From NCBI GenBank assembly GCA_026874595.1, contig CM049313.1, positions 73,398,659 through 73,462,658 of the forward strand: 64,000 bases of DNA. The letters run 5' to 3'. Each line of letters starts with the position of its first letter. The first letter of the stretch is position 1. Both the position numbers and the translations under genes were made by a program. Positions 21,385-36,300 of the stretch are shown here, in pieces. Below the pieces are notes generated by a model. That model did no database searches, had not been told where the DNA came from, and was given only the letters and a program-made list of their open reading frames with translations. Source of the stretch: Sipunculus nudus (lineage: Eukaryota; Annelida; Sipuncula; Golfingiida; Sipunculidae).

Positions 21385-24300
21385 GTAAGAAACTGCACTG
21401 TATCATCATTTAACAAATCACTTGAAGTGAGAAAAATCAAATATTACACATTTACTGGTAAACTTCAGTGATACATGTCACAACATTCGCTACACAGCTT
21501 CTTTTGCATCATCTTCATCATAGGTGCACCCCAGAAAGAGAGCAGCTATCATGTTTTGGTTTCATGTGTGTATATATGTATTACAGTTCTGTCTCTGGAG
21601 GAACAGCCTGTAGCTGCAGTAGTACCAGTGTTGAATCGAGCAACTGCACTTAGTGAGGGCCTAGGAAGGGTGGCCCATAAAACGTGGGCACTGCAGCTTA
21701 AATTTTGATCATTTTGATAAAATAAAAAACAAAATGTAGCAAGTCTAGAACTGGTAAAGATCTATATGGAACTTTTGACATTTTCAATTTTTTTATGCCC
21801 CCGCCACAAAGTGACCGGGGCATATAGTTTTACCCATGTCCGTCCTTCTGTCCTTCCGTCCTTCCGTCCTTCCGAAATAAAACAGTTGTACAGACTTTTT
21901 TTCACAATGCCTGCAGACATTGGCCTGATTTTTAGTGTGTGGGCAGATAATGACCAGTTACAGATCGAGTTCGTGTTTCGTCCTGGTTGACCTCTTTTTG
22001 ACCGTTTTACAGCTCCTAAACTTAGAAAATTTCATGAAAAATATAAATTTTCATGACAAATACACATGTACGGATTTTTTTTCGCAATGCCTGCAGATAT
22101 TGGCCTGATTTCTGGTGTATAGGCAGATAATGACCAGTTACAGATCGAGTTCGCGTTTCGTCCCAGTTGACCTACTTTTGACGGTTTTACGGCTCCTTAA
22201 CTTAGAAAATTTCATGAAAAATATAAATTTTCATGACAAATACACATGTACGGACTATGTTTCGCAATGCCTGCAGATATTGGCCTGATTTTTGGTGTGT
22301 AGGCAGATAATGACCAGTTACAGATCGAGTTCCCGTTTCGTCCCAGTTGACCTACTTTTGACGGTTTTACGGCTCCTTGACCTAGAAAATTTCATGAAAA
22401 ATATAAATTTTCATGACAAATACACATGTACGGATTTTTTTTCGCAATGCCTGCAGATATTGGCCTGATTTTTGGTGTGTGGGCAGATAATGACCACTTA
22501 CAGATCGAGTTCGCGTTTTGTCCGGTTGACCTACTTTTGGCCATTTTACGGCTCCTAAACTTAGAAAATTTCATGAAAAATAGAAATTTTCATGACAAAT
22601 ATACATGTACAGACTTTTTTTCGCAATACCTGCAGATATTGGCCTGATTTTTGGTGTGTAGGCAGATAATGACCAGTTACAGATCAAGTTAGCGTTTCGT
22701 CCCAGTTGACCTACTTTTGACTGTTTTACTGCTCCTTAACTTAGAAAATTCATGAAAAATATAAATTTTCATGACAAATACACATGTACAGACTTTTTTT
22801 CGCAATACCTGCAGATATTGGCCTGATTTTTGGTGTATAGGCAGATAATGACCAGTTACAGATCGAGTTCGCGTTTCGTCCCAGTTGACCTACTTTTGAC
22901 GGTTTTACGGCTCCTTAACTTAGAAAATTTCATGAAAAATATAAATTTTCATGACAAATACACATGTACGGACTATGTTTCGCAATGCCTGCAGATATTG
23001 GCCTGATTTTTGGTGTGTAGGCAGATAATGACCAGTTACAGATCGAGTTCCCGTTTCGTCCCAGTTGACCTACTTTTGACGGTTTTACGGCTCCTTGACC
23101 TAGAAAATTTCATGAAAAATATAAATTTTCATGACAAATACACATGTACGGATTTTTTTTCGCAATGCCTGCAGATATTGGCCTGATTTTTGGTGTGTGG
23201 GCAGATAATGACCACTTACAGATCGAGTTCGCGTTTTGTCCGGTTGACCTACTTTTGGCCATTTTACGGCTCCTAAACTTAGAAAATTTCATGAAAAATA
23301 GAAATTTTCATGACAAATATACATGTACAGACTTTTTTTCGCAATACCTGCAGATATTGGCCTGATTTTTGGTGTGTAGGCAGATAATGACCAGTTACAG
23401 ATCGAGTTAGCGTTTCGTCCCAGTTGACCTACTTTTGACTGTTTTACTGCTCCTTAACTTAGAAAATTCATGAAAAATATAAATTTTCATGACAAATACA
23501 CATGTACGGACTTTATTTCGCAATGCCTGCAGATATTGGCCTAATTTCTGGTGTGTGGCCAGATAATGACCAGTTACAAATCGAGTTCCCGTTTCGTCCC
23601 AGTTGACCAACTTTTGACGGTTTTACGGCTCCTTGACCTAGAAAATTTCATGAAAAATATAAATTTTCATGACAAATACACATGTACGGATTTTTTTTCG
23701 CAATGCCTGCAGATATTGGCCTGATTTCTGGTGTGTGGCCAGATAATGACCAGTTACAAATGGAGTTCCCGTTTCGTCCCAGTTGACCTACTTTTGACGG
23801 TTTTACGGCTCCTTGACCTAGAAAATTTCATGAAAAATAGAAATTTTCATGACAAATATACATGTACAGACTTTTTTTCGCAATACCTGCAGATATTGGC
23901 CTGATTTTTGGTGTGTAGGCAGATAATGACCAGTTACAGATTGAGTTCGCGTTTCGTCCCAGTTGACCTACTTTTGACTGTTTTACCGCTCCTTAACTTA
24001 AAAAATTCATGAAAAATGTAAATTTTCATGACAAATACACATGTATGGACTTTTTTTGCAATGCCTGCAGATATTGGCCTGATTTTTGGTGTGTGGGCAG
24101 ATAATGACCAGTTACAGATTGAGTTCGCGTTTCGTCCCAGTTGACCTACTTTTGACTGTTTTACGGCTCCTGAACATAGAAAATTTCATGAAAATATAAA
24201 TTTTCATGACAAATACACATGTACTGACTTTTTTTTGCAATACCTGCAGATATTGGCCTCATTTTGGTGTGTGGGCAGATAATAACCAGTTACAGATTGA

Positions 24301-27300
24301 GTTCATGTTTTGTCCCAGTTGACCTACTTTTGACCGTTTCACGGTGGTCTAACATAGAAAATTTCATAAAAAAGTGCACATGTACAGACTTTTTTTCGCA
24401 ATGCCTGCAGATACGGGCTTGATTTTTGGTGTGTAGGCAGATAATGACCAGTTACAGATCAAGTTCTTGTTTTGTCTCAGTTGACCTACTTTTGACCATT
24501 TGACTGCTCCTGAACATAGAAAGTTTCATGAAAAATAGAAATTTTCATAACAAATGCATATGTACCAAATTGTTTTCCTCAGTGCCTGCAGATACCACCG
24601 TGATTTTTTATGTGTGGGCAGATAATGACAGTTGCAGATTGAGTTCGCCTTTCATCCCGGTTGACCTACTTTTCATTGTCTAAACATAGAAAATTTCATG
24701 AAAGACAGAAATTTTTATGGAAAATGCACATGTATGGACTTTTTTTCACAGTGCCTGCAGATACTGGCCTGATTATTGGTGTGTTGCTTGATAATGACCC
24801 ATAAAAGATCGAGTTTGCATTTTGCCCTTGTTGACCTACTTTTGACCATATGACACCTCCTGAACTTAAAAATTTTTTCAAAATTTAACAAATGTTTCTA
24901 ATTTGCCCCAGGCGGGGGCATTCGTGTCGTTCCGACACATCTAGTTTATTTGATTATTGGTTTAAAATTTGTGTTTTAATATTTCATTCAAATTGAAACA
25001 ACTACATACAAGTGCAAAATTGTTTTAAAGTGTTTTTATTTGATTATTTCATTATTTTTTTTAAAAACAACTTATATTATGTATTAAAGAATCTACATAG
25101 AAATGCTAATGAAACTTCATGACACTGGTTTTTGTGTCACTGAAGGTGGTTCTGTGTTTATGTGAAGGGGCCAGACTGTAAATCCTGTTTGTGGTTATTA
25201 TCTCAGGAGCTCTGGGCTTGATCATGGGTTACCAAGACTATTATCTCCGCCACACAGCAATGTGGTATTGTGTTAGCATAATAAAGTCACTGTTATTAAT
25301 ATCCTGTTTTGAGACAACTCAGTGAAAGGGAAAAATTACCTTTCATTTTAACTTCACCATTTTACATAAACATTTTTACTAGTGCAGTGAGAATGAATAA
25401 CAGTTGCAGGCCTTGATTAAGGTTTCTTTATATAATTTCCTAATATTTATCTGAAATTTTACAAAATGAACTAACAGATCAGAAGATGCATATCAGTGCA
25501 GCAGGGGAACAGATCATACTTTAATGAGATTATGAACCTGCAAAGAAAACACAAGAAAAAAATGTAAAACATTGGAAAAAATCTCATTCTGATAACACAG
25601 TACAACTTACAAGGGAAAAAAAATCTTATAATTCCACAAGTTTTGATTTCAATCAATTTAATAAGAACATGATGTTTTCTTTGTACATCCAACTTAAGGG
25701 CACTGGTTTCATGATGGCTCTAGTCATTGTTCAAGGTCCATTGATTATGTTTTACTGTTAAAATGGGCTTTGACCATGGTATCACTGGTATTAAATATCA
25801 ACAAAAATAATATAATCTAGCCTGTTAAACACTGAGGGGGAGAAGGTGAGTAAATGTCTCATAAATAGAAAGAGGATTCAAAGTTAATTAGACAGGAGGC
25901 AAACTTGATCAATGATGTTTAATATCTGCAAATAAATAAGGCAATAACTGTTCCCAAGGGTAAAATAACAGTGATCCAGTACTTAATCAACATTTAATTG
26001 AAGCCCTCCCATTATTCCTATTAAGGTAATTACTTTCCATTATTAATCAACCATTGGTCAATTACCTGCCTTTGTTAGGCATAAATATTATCACTGACAG
26101 CTTGGGTGAATTTTTACCATCACCTTTGTTTTTATCCTCATACAATGAATTCTCCTTTTCAACCCAGATAGTAGGAAGCTTGGCCAATAGATGGCACGTA
26201 CTCTTTGTGTATTTAGGATAATGTAAAGTGCATGAAAGTGGGTGACATATTTTACCAGCGTGATTTTATTTTTAGAAACCTTTTAGAAGGATAGTCTCTC
26301 AGACTTGTAAATTCAGAAACCAAGATTTCAGATAGTTTTTTTTATGTATTTTCCTCCTAAAACTCTGAAATTGGTAAATGAATAAAGATAGACCTAAAAC
26401 TAGACAGCAAGCATGATATGGCTCAGTATGATAAAAAGCTAACTTTGATGGCATGTTTCCAACAGCCCTGTCACACAAGATGTCATCAAAAGGAAGCCCT
26501 TGTTATCATGCCACTATATGTGTGTACAAATTATTACAAGCTATTAGGAAAATATCTCTCTGAAGAAAATAAGGTGTTCTATGTAATGCAGACATTATAG
26601 TACTGCGGGGCAATGATGATCTATTAAAATGAAATCTGACTGACAATTGTGGTCTTTTTAGGGAACCTGTGAGCTTATGCAATGGTGTGGCGTCGTCCTT
26701 CGTCCGTCGTGCATTGTCTGTACGTTAACCTATACTATCTTGAAAACGGCAAAAATTAGCATCAAGAAATTTTATGCATAAAATTAGTCATCTAAAAAAC
26801 TCAATCGGATTTTGCTTATTTTTTGGCTAACTGCATTTTCTTAGATTTTATAGGGAAAAAGCTAAAAAAGCTTAAAAAATCTTCTTTCCTGAATCTGTTC
26901 AGCCAAATTGTCCAATATTTTACAGAAATGATTCCTGGAACAATCTCTCTCAAGTTTGTTCGAAAAGTTTAAGTTCGGTGATTTTTGGCGGAGTTACAGG
27001 AAGTTGAACTTATAGTCATCTGTCCAAAAAAGCATACTAAAATTACAATCTCAGAAATGGCTTGAGCTATCATCACCAAATTTTATGCCAATGTTGGTCG
27101 CATGAGTCATATCTGGAATTGAGGTATTGGTGGCGCCACCTGCATCGGCCTTTTAGTACGGGGGTCATCAGTGCCCATATCATACTGACAGCTACAAATA
27201 ACTTCTCCTCTGAAACGAAATGGCCAAATTGTTTAATATCGCACAGAAATGATCCTAGGGTAGTGCTTTCTGAAGTTTGTTCAAATGGTCTCAGTTCAGT

Positions 27301-30300
27301 GACTTTTGGCTAAGTTATGGGAAGCTGAATTTAGTCATATGCCATAACAGCCCACTTAAGCTAAGTGGCTACAATAATCTTCTTCTCAAAAACCGCTGGG
27401 CCAAATTCTTAAATCTCATACATTAATTAACCTTAGATGTTGATAATTCAAGTTTGTTCAAATGGTTTTGGTTCAGTGATTTTTGGCTGAGTTATGGGAA
27501 GCTGAACTTTGCCATTTTGCTGTATTTTCCCATATGTGTTATAAACCTACAAAACGTTTTTCGACTGATGATACTGAGGCCAGTTTGTTTAATATTTTCC
27601 AAGAATAATTCCCTGAATCATTCTTATAATAATTGTCTTTTATGGTTCCAAAAATGAATTTTGGCTGAATTATAAAGATTGAATTGAGTCATTTTACCAT
27701 ATATATTAGCTGTGTGAAGCAGATACATCTAGCCTAGTACCAGTTTATCAGCATCCATTACATCATGCTTCTAGACATTTAGATTTCAGGTTATCTATGA
27801 ACAAAATTGACAAGAATGTTTTTTAAAACCTTTTAAAAAATGTAGATTTATAATATTACATATCATCTGTACACTAACTCATAATTTCTCAGGAACAGCA
27901 GGAGCTACCATCCCCAAATTTTATGCAATTATCTGTCACATATAAAATGTTGATGGATTCAGCTTATTTTTGCTATCTGCATTTACTTAGATTTTACAGG
28001 GAAGGAGCTGAAAAAAACTTTAAAAGTCTTCTTCTTGTAAACAATCCAGCCAATTTGTTCAATAATTTACAGAAATGATCCCAGAGGCGAGCCCTCTCAA
28101 GTCTGTTCAAATGGTTTGTGTTGGATAAATTTTAGCAGAGTTACATAACAGACCAAGATTGTGTATGTTTCTTGAATAGGTTTAGAAACTGCCAACTGTT
28201 TCAGATTTGGCAACAGATCAAAAGTTCATTCAGTGCAGCCAAATATAGGTCAACAGTTCAATCAGTGCAGCCAAGAACAAGGCATGTGATCACCTCATGG
28301 GCAGCATGTGATCATCTCATGGGTAGCATATGATCACCTCATGAGTATCATGTGATCACCTCATGGGTGTCATTCCCCTCAGGGCTGCATATGGAGCCAA
28401 TCTGTGAGCTTATGCAATTGTGTGGCTACTGTTTCAGATTTGGCAATAGGCAACAGGTCAGCCTGGATTTATTTATAGCTTTGGCATACTGCCAACTGTG
28501 TCAGATTATGCAACAGGTCAAGAGTTCACTTAGTGCAGCCAGGTACAGGTCAAAAGTTCACTCAGTCTAGCCAGGTGCAGGTCAAGAGTTCACTCAGTGC
28601 AGTAGCCTGAGCCAGTAATTTGTCACAGTACACTTGCGGCAACAGCCTTTCTCACCTAAGCCTGGTCAGCCCCGTGCATCAGACTCAAGGTAAGTGTAGC
28701 CATCTACAATGACTTTTGCAAAGTTTATGTGCCTGCTTAATTCTACGGAGGAATTTGATATATCAGCCTGAAATTGGGCATATTTATACATGTCAAATAG
28801 CTTTGTCGTATACAAGACTGGTGGTGCCACCTACAATAATTTTTGTGTTGTGTGCACCCATGCCAGAATTTCAGCAGTGATGTATGTGTATTGTTTCTTG
28901 TTCAAAATGTTTAGTATTTGCATTGTTCTTATATATGAAAAGTAGTGGTTTAGCATTGAAGCGTTATACCTGGTGTATATCCATATGCACAGGTTCGCAT
29001 TAGGCCTGTAGGCCTTGTTGATAAATGATCTTATTTCACAAGGACGCTCTTTCAAAACATGTCGTTTTGCAGAAAGATTGTGCTTCAGACAAATAGTTTC
29101 AATACAAAGGTTCTGTTTTATGATAGGAAATCATCACACAGATGGATTTATTTCAGGAAAAATTGTTTTCTAAACCATTGGTGTTTGATGCAAAAAATGA
29201 TGTCATAGAAATTGTCCCATTTCAGGGGTTTGGCCTATAAAACAAATAATTTCACATTATATAGTTTTTTTTCAAATTAAAAATAGGGGTAGGTAAATGG
29301 TTTTGTATAATGATGAAAGTTTTATTTTGACAAATTGTCTTTATTTTAATGAAATGACTCTATAATGAAGGTATTTATGGAAAATTTTTATTCAAGGAGA
29401 CATAATTAAGTTAGGTAGAGATATAAGAATGTAATTTACAGATGCAGTCTTCTTTCAGATATTAGGTTTAATTGAGAATCCTGCTTAGTCCTGGAAATAG
29501 TGATTTTTTTTTATTTACAGAAAAAAGTATTATTTTAGACAAAAAAATTGATATAAGAAATGTGGTCATTCAGACAAATATATTAGACAAATATGGCTTC
29601 TTCTCGGACCTCAGCCATCCTGTTAAATGAAAGTCAGTGAAAAAAATTGAGAAATTTGCCTTAAAAATAGGGACAAAGAATTTAACTTGCTAATAAGAGA
29701 GAATACCAGGTTTGTTTTATCATTCATATATATATATATATACATGTATATGAGAATTTAGTGTTATATTGTTTAGAGTACTCTTTGTACACGTGAATCA
29801 TTATTCACGATCCAGCTGTTTTTCGTCAATTCATATTACACATAGTAACAATACTGTCACAGAAAAAGTGTTGTGTCAACAGTAGATTTTTGAATAGTTG
29901 GTGAGAAAATGGCTTATGTTATCAACCTAGTTCAACAGCTGGTTATTAGAGTAATTCTATTGGGTATATGTATGTTTTATTCATTGTGACGTATTTTTAT
30001 TGATCATTACACAGCGGCTGAAGTACCATACCACCAGACTGCTGCATCCCACACTGTAATGACTATATCAGTGGCCACATTGCTGATCTGTGAGACCCCA
30101 GGGGGATTGTCAAACCAGCCCAGCTTGAAAAATCAATACTGACACTGGCAGATATCTATTTTTGCCAAATCCTGACTTATTAGCATGGTCATGAAGCGAG
30201 AGCAGTGACATTTGACCATGATGGCTTAAACTCTGTGTATGTCATATGTCTGAATGAAAGGGAAAAAACACTGAGAAATAATTATAAATGATGATAAAAA

Positions 30301-33283
30301 TGGCCAGAAAAACCAGATATATATACAGTGGAGCCCCTATATTACAGGCACTTGATGGACCTCCATGGGTTTTTCCTGTGAATTATGGATATTACACCTG
30401 GGTTCAGAATGCCTCAGGCATCTGTAATAGAGGATGGCTATAATCTGAGGTTCCCTTTTAGTTGCTTAGATACAGTGGTTTAGTCCAGTTGGTAGAAGAT
30501 GTTTGGTATATAAACAGCTGTTTTATCTTCATCATGCAGTGCAGTCTGTTGTATATGTGAAGTGGATACCACGGATACCTTAAAAACAGGGAATTATCTC
30601 TGTTTGCTCTCTGATATCTTTTATAAGATGCTTGTTGGACATTGCTTGATATGAAATGAGCTGCAGCAAAGGGTCTCATAATATTTTCAGGAGCCTAGTG
30701 CACTTGTCAAAAAATTAAATAAAAGATTTATCAGTATTATCATATATAGAGATTTAATAACTAAATCCATAGGGCATACATAGACCAATAAAACATATAC
30801 CGGTAGGAACTAGTTAGAACTTATGGGAAAACAAGGATGGAAGTGCTGAACTTCTCTGCAGCTGCCTAAGCACGTCCCATGCTAGTTCTAGGCCATATGT
30901 TTAGCATATTGCCAAGAGGACATCTAGATTTTGACCTGTCAAATAAATTCATATAATCCTATTCCAGTTCTGGTCCATGTGTTCTCATCAGAATGTGTGT
31001 AAACAGTGTATTGTTTACATTTTGTTTGGGATTTGATTGACTGTTGTGATTTTGGCAAATACTCGCAGGCTTGTTCATTATTCATGAAAAAGACACCAGA
31101 TCGGCTTGCCTGATCAAGTTCTGTGAGAGTATTGCTGACACAGACTTGATAGTTTAAAGATTAAATTTCAGCATAGTTCTACTTTCACCACAAAAAAAAA
31201 CAAGCAATTTGTTTGTGTTTTTTATTTGATTTTTAGAGAATTTGTAGAGATATGGAAAGTTTTATGGCCTGTAATGGTTTTGAGATTACAATGTCAGTTT
31301 TGAGATTAAAGTGTCTGACCCCTCATATGTACATCATCCTGACCTTTGACATTAAGCATCACTGAGGACCATCATACATCAGTCTGTATCCATCACGGTC
31401 CTCTGTATCTGGCTGGCTCATTTCTATTGATTCAGGCAGTATCACCTGTCTGTCTGCCGGTCTCACATGCCTGCATCTAATGATTGTCAAGCTCAGGCAA
31501 CACCAAAAAGATAAATTGTTCTAGAGAATCCACACACTCATATTTTTCTAGTGTATGAGCTCAAGGCCTTAATAATGTTAGCTCTATTTGCTGGTCTTGC
31601 TTTGCTCCTTTAAAAAGAATCATTTAATATAGGGTTATTAAATGCAAATATTCATTCCCTGGATGTGTAATTGAAATGGGATAATGAGTTGTTTCCTTGC
31701 TGGAAGTTGGAAAAAAAATCATATATTTTATATTGACCATGCAGTAAATTAAAAAGAATCATCTCTCTTACCATATATATTTTGGTACAAGAGTGTAGAA
31801 CATTATATTCATTTGTGTGGCCACACTCTCCTTTATATTGCTTTTGCTTGAAGACTACTTTCATATATTTTGGCACCAGTGTTTGTAGAACAGTTTATTT
31901 ATTGGTGTGGCCTCACTCTTCTCTTTCTAGCTGATGCTTGAAGCTAAGGATGGTACACACTGGAGGAGAGTGATTATATTTCACACTGTATGTAGTTTGT
32001 TTCTTAACATGTGATGGATCAGTGCATCTTATAATTTTGTTGAGGGCAGCATTGCTGCATTAGAACAGGATGGTCTGTCCATTTTAAAATGAGCAGATGG
32101 TTTCTGGTGCATGACTTTTTACTGGTTTGTATATCCTGTCTCCCATTAAATATCTGTCACTTGTGCAGACACCTGGTAGAGGGGTTAAGTACTTGAAATT
32201 AAGGAAGAAAATTTTATGAAAGAAAATTTGATAAAAATTGGACTTCCGCAGAAGTACTGTAATTAACTGTACTTTTTTTAATGACTGCTGTGCGAGTATT
32301 GTTATGTATCATTGTGGTGTGTGATTGACCACCAATTAAAATGTTCTATAAATTAACCTCTCAGAATATAATGACAGGTTTTGGCTATATATTTAAAAAA
32401 TATAATGGGACTTTTCTCCACATTTAGATGAAACTGTTGACTTGTTCATTATCTATTAGTTAGATGGTAGTTCACAAGAGAGCAGTCAACTTTACTCTAC
32501 TGATTAAACCCATGTAAACTTTAATACCTTTACGAAGCCAGGAAGGAAAAAAGTTTTTTTAATGTGATCAGCAGTGCTGTCTGATTGACAAAGAAGGAAA
32601 TAAAAACATGTCCTTTATCACTCAGAGCATTTTTTGCTTCATGAATACTGGGTAGTAAGTATTTATGTAAATTTGTTTATTATCATGACTATATGACAGA
32701 AAGATTCCACCTTGATACAAAATACTGCTCAAAGGCAGTTGGCACCTAAAAGTGTTCCAGAAGTGAATGATGACTTCTCTAACCTAATATTGCCAAAAAA
32801 TACATCCTCATTGCAGGAACATAAAGTGTCCCTGTATTAAAGGTGAATGTCAAAAATCAAGTCTCCATATAATGCCAATAATGAAAGCTAGACCTGAGGA
32901 TACTTCATTACAAGTTGTATGAGCAAGTGGATGGTGACAGGTGGAAAGGGCTGTGTAGGTGGACAGCCAATATATTAAAGCGCGTAACAACATTACCAGG
33001 TTTCATAGGAGCTTAGGATTGCTATCATAAACAGCTGCAGCTGGCAGGTTAGAAAAAACTGACACAGGTGTATATACATATGTATTGTTATCAGACTTGA
33101 AAGCTTCCTTGTTTTTTTCTGTCTGTAAAGTTATGTGTAAGCTGTTAGTATTCCTCATTTGCATAAGGTCTTATGAATAATTCAGGGGTGTATATGATGT
33201 CATGATTGACAGCATGAATAATTATCATGTGACATTGGGGTTCTCATATATATATATATATACAGTGTTGTTTTTCTTCAGAG

Positions 33284-33367
<84 letters not shown>

Positions 33368-36300
33368 ATTAATATTCTGTATCATTGATTATTTTCTCCT
33401 TTATACTGTATTTCACTTAATACATTGTGCTCCTTTCATGTAATGCATCCCAAACATTTAACAGTCAAAAGTCAGTGGAGTTAATTTCTTTAACATCACC
33501 TGTATTCATGATAAATATCATGTCTGGGATACAGACATAGGCCCAGAGGGGTGGCACTTTGTCAAGTCATTTTGACATCCTCAGGAGGTAAACGTTTATC
33601 AATATAATTAAGAAGAACATGCCGAGATTTTTTAGTTCACCTTTAACTAACAGACTGGCAATATATGTTTTGGCTTAGTAATCACAACCATTCCAAATTC
33701 AGACAAACCTTTTGACCATCTAGTGGTTTAAAACATAAATGGTTGTGTTGTTCTATGTTATCTGTGGGTGAAATCCTACAATATATTACTTTGTATTATC
33801 TTTGAGTTAATTTGGTCTCTATGTATTTAATGGATCATTATATTTTTTCCTTTTTCAGCCGGACACTTACCTCTGTTACCCTGCTAAAATGAGCAAAGAT
33901 GCTGTGTATCTTAGTAAGTTAATTTATAAGTTATTCAGATTAAAGAGCAAAACTGATGTGAAACTGGCACCTGTAAAAATCTCCACTTGTTGCTAGAGGT
34001 ATTAAAAAATTGAAATTTCTACAACATTTAGTTGTACCTGGTACCATATGGTTTTTTTGTACGAAGTCAAATCTTTCAGGTGTTGTGTTACATACAGAAT
34101 TCACTTAACTGCCTTAACATTAGGAATAAAACATGTTGATTTCAGTAATGCAGGATACCTAAACATGGGAAAGTTTAATGAATCATCACATGGTAAGAGA
34201 AAATTACCTGTTGGCAATATATAGCCTGGTGTTGAGGAAACATATAAAGAATTTAGCTAAATCTAAGTGCATTTGTGTACTGTCTTATCATACTTATATG
34301 GTTCTGTATCAGTGTATAATTCTACTCTTATGACTCATATAAATTAACTCATAACAGCCAAATAATTGATTCATCAAAGGTTACATAACTCTGAACAAAT
34401 GTGCAATGTTACTTATGACATTACCAAATAACATGATAAAAGCTGGCAGTGATGATTCCCATGTTAAGACTGACTATTATTTATTATTACAGCTGGTTTT
34501 GTGCCCCACGCTAACATGTCCACCGCACACCATGTGCTTCTGTATGGATGTAAGGAGCCCGGTAAACTGAAGGAAGTATGGTAAGAGTTAAACCTAATAT
34601 TTTACCAATCAAACCTGGTTTTATAGATGTAATGTTACTGAAGTGAGTTTAGACGTCAGGCCAGGCCTTTGTTATTATATTTGCCACTAAAATATGTACA
34701 AACAAGTGTAATTTAAAGCCTGAATGGTCTTCATTTAACTTCTGGACTAGTTCATACCAGCTGTGCATGTAAGTTTCAAGGGTGTATTTATAGGTGCTGC
34801 CATCTGGCAGTGGATTATATGACTAATTCTGAGCACACCCATGAAGGGATCATATCAGAATAAAGTAGTTTGCAATTAAGTTTGAACATAATAGGCCATG
34901 GTTTTTTTTAATTTATTAATCTGTAACATTGAATAAATACAAGCCCCTCCCTAAAAACTATTATTTATATTATTCAGGCTTGTTACGAACTATCATGTTT
35001 AATTTTTGAGGATGCATGTTAGGTCTAGAAAGTAAAGATATAGTTAATCCTCAGGCAATGACCTGTTTTATTCCAGATTGACCAGCTAAACATGTGAATA
35101 AGGTGATTTCAAGTTATTTGTATAAAATATAAAAAAAATTATCTTGAGGTAATTTTTCAGTTTAGTTCTATAATAAGTTTTGTCGTTAACTTATAAATAA
35201 CAAATCTGTTTCTTTGAGTTATGTTTCCCTTGTCATTACTTATCACAATTAAACCCAAGGAGAGCAAAAGTTAAAAAAAAAAATTATAGTTTTGAAAAAT
35301 AATGTTTAATTTCAGGAACTGTGGAGAGATGGCATCCCCTGACAACAATTTTGCAAATGAACCTGTATGCAAGGAAGGATCAAAAATAGTGTACGCATGG
35401 GCTATGGACGCTCCTCCGTTAACGCTTCCAAAAGGTATGTGCAGGTATAATGAAGGACATGATGGCTCCAATGTCCCATACTCAGTACAGTAAACTGTAA
35501 TAATTTATGTTTCAGTAATGATAACCACTCACAGTGGTGTGCATATAACTATATACAAGCTTTAATATAATTTTGCAGGCCCTCTAATCACATGCATGGC
35601 CAACAAAAGTTTTATCAGAAGATATTTTTAAACTGGATATGCCTGACTTTGTTGAACAAGGTGGACAGCCCTGTCATTTTGTTTGATTGATAGTTTGATT
35701 GACAGCTGTGTATGATCATATGGTGTTGTTTTGATTGACAGATGTGAGCTTTAAGGTGGGAGGTGACTCTGGCATCAACTGGTTGGTCCTCCAGGTTCAT
35801 TACAAGGACGTCCACAATTTCCTACCTCCAAGTAAGTTCATTACAAAAATGATTCATTCTTATTTCATTTACCTTACTGATTTAAACACTCTTTTCTCCA
35901 TAATAAAAGTACCAAAAAAATTGATGATATTGACAGAAAAGTTTGAGACCCTTTCTTTTATCTCTTTATCTACTTTACAGCTTGTTACATTATGCTACTA
36001 TATGGCATATATTGACATTCTGAAACATAGTTTGTAAGACTTAATTATAAGCAATGTTTCTTCTTTTCCAAAATTAAATTTATTTACTGTTATGTAAACC
36101 TTAATTAGATATAAACTAACTGATACACAACCAGAAAGACAACTTTTAACATTTGCCTTAAACACCTCTTTTATCATAATCACATTTTTTTATTTATTTC
36201 TATGAACTTTTTTATAATAGTATATTGTTTTGTTTACAAGTTAGCCAGTGTTATTGTTTTCCTTTATCACTTAAATAATTTGATATTGCAGAGAACATGA

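Larger units (their letters stand above)
21385..33858 (+). other. PHM intron 1 (12.5 kb)
   Basis: Bounded by GTAAGA and TTTTTCAG. It contains a tandem-core element (21794-24945), a 'GTGAGCTTATGCAATGG' dispersed element (from 26655), minisatellites near 28.2-28.6 kb and an (AT)n tract at 33.3 kb. Stretches 24946-26654 and 28630-33280 hold no gene I can recognise. Confidence 0.85.

Noticed and set aside
22392-24881. Small conserved-looking frames with [15 protein letters not shown]
   Set aside because: They recur only because the ~179-bp element core recurs, appear in mirrored form on the other strand, and are broken by indels between units.
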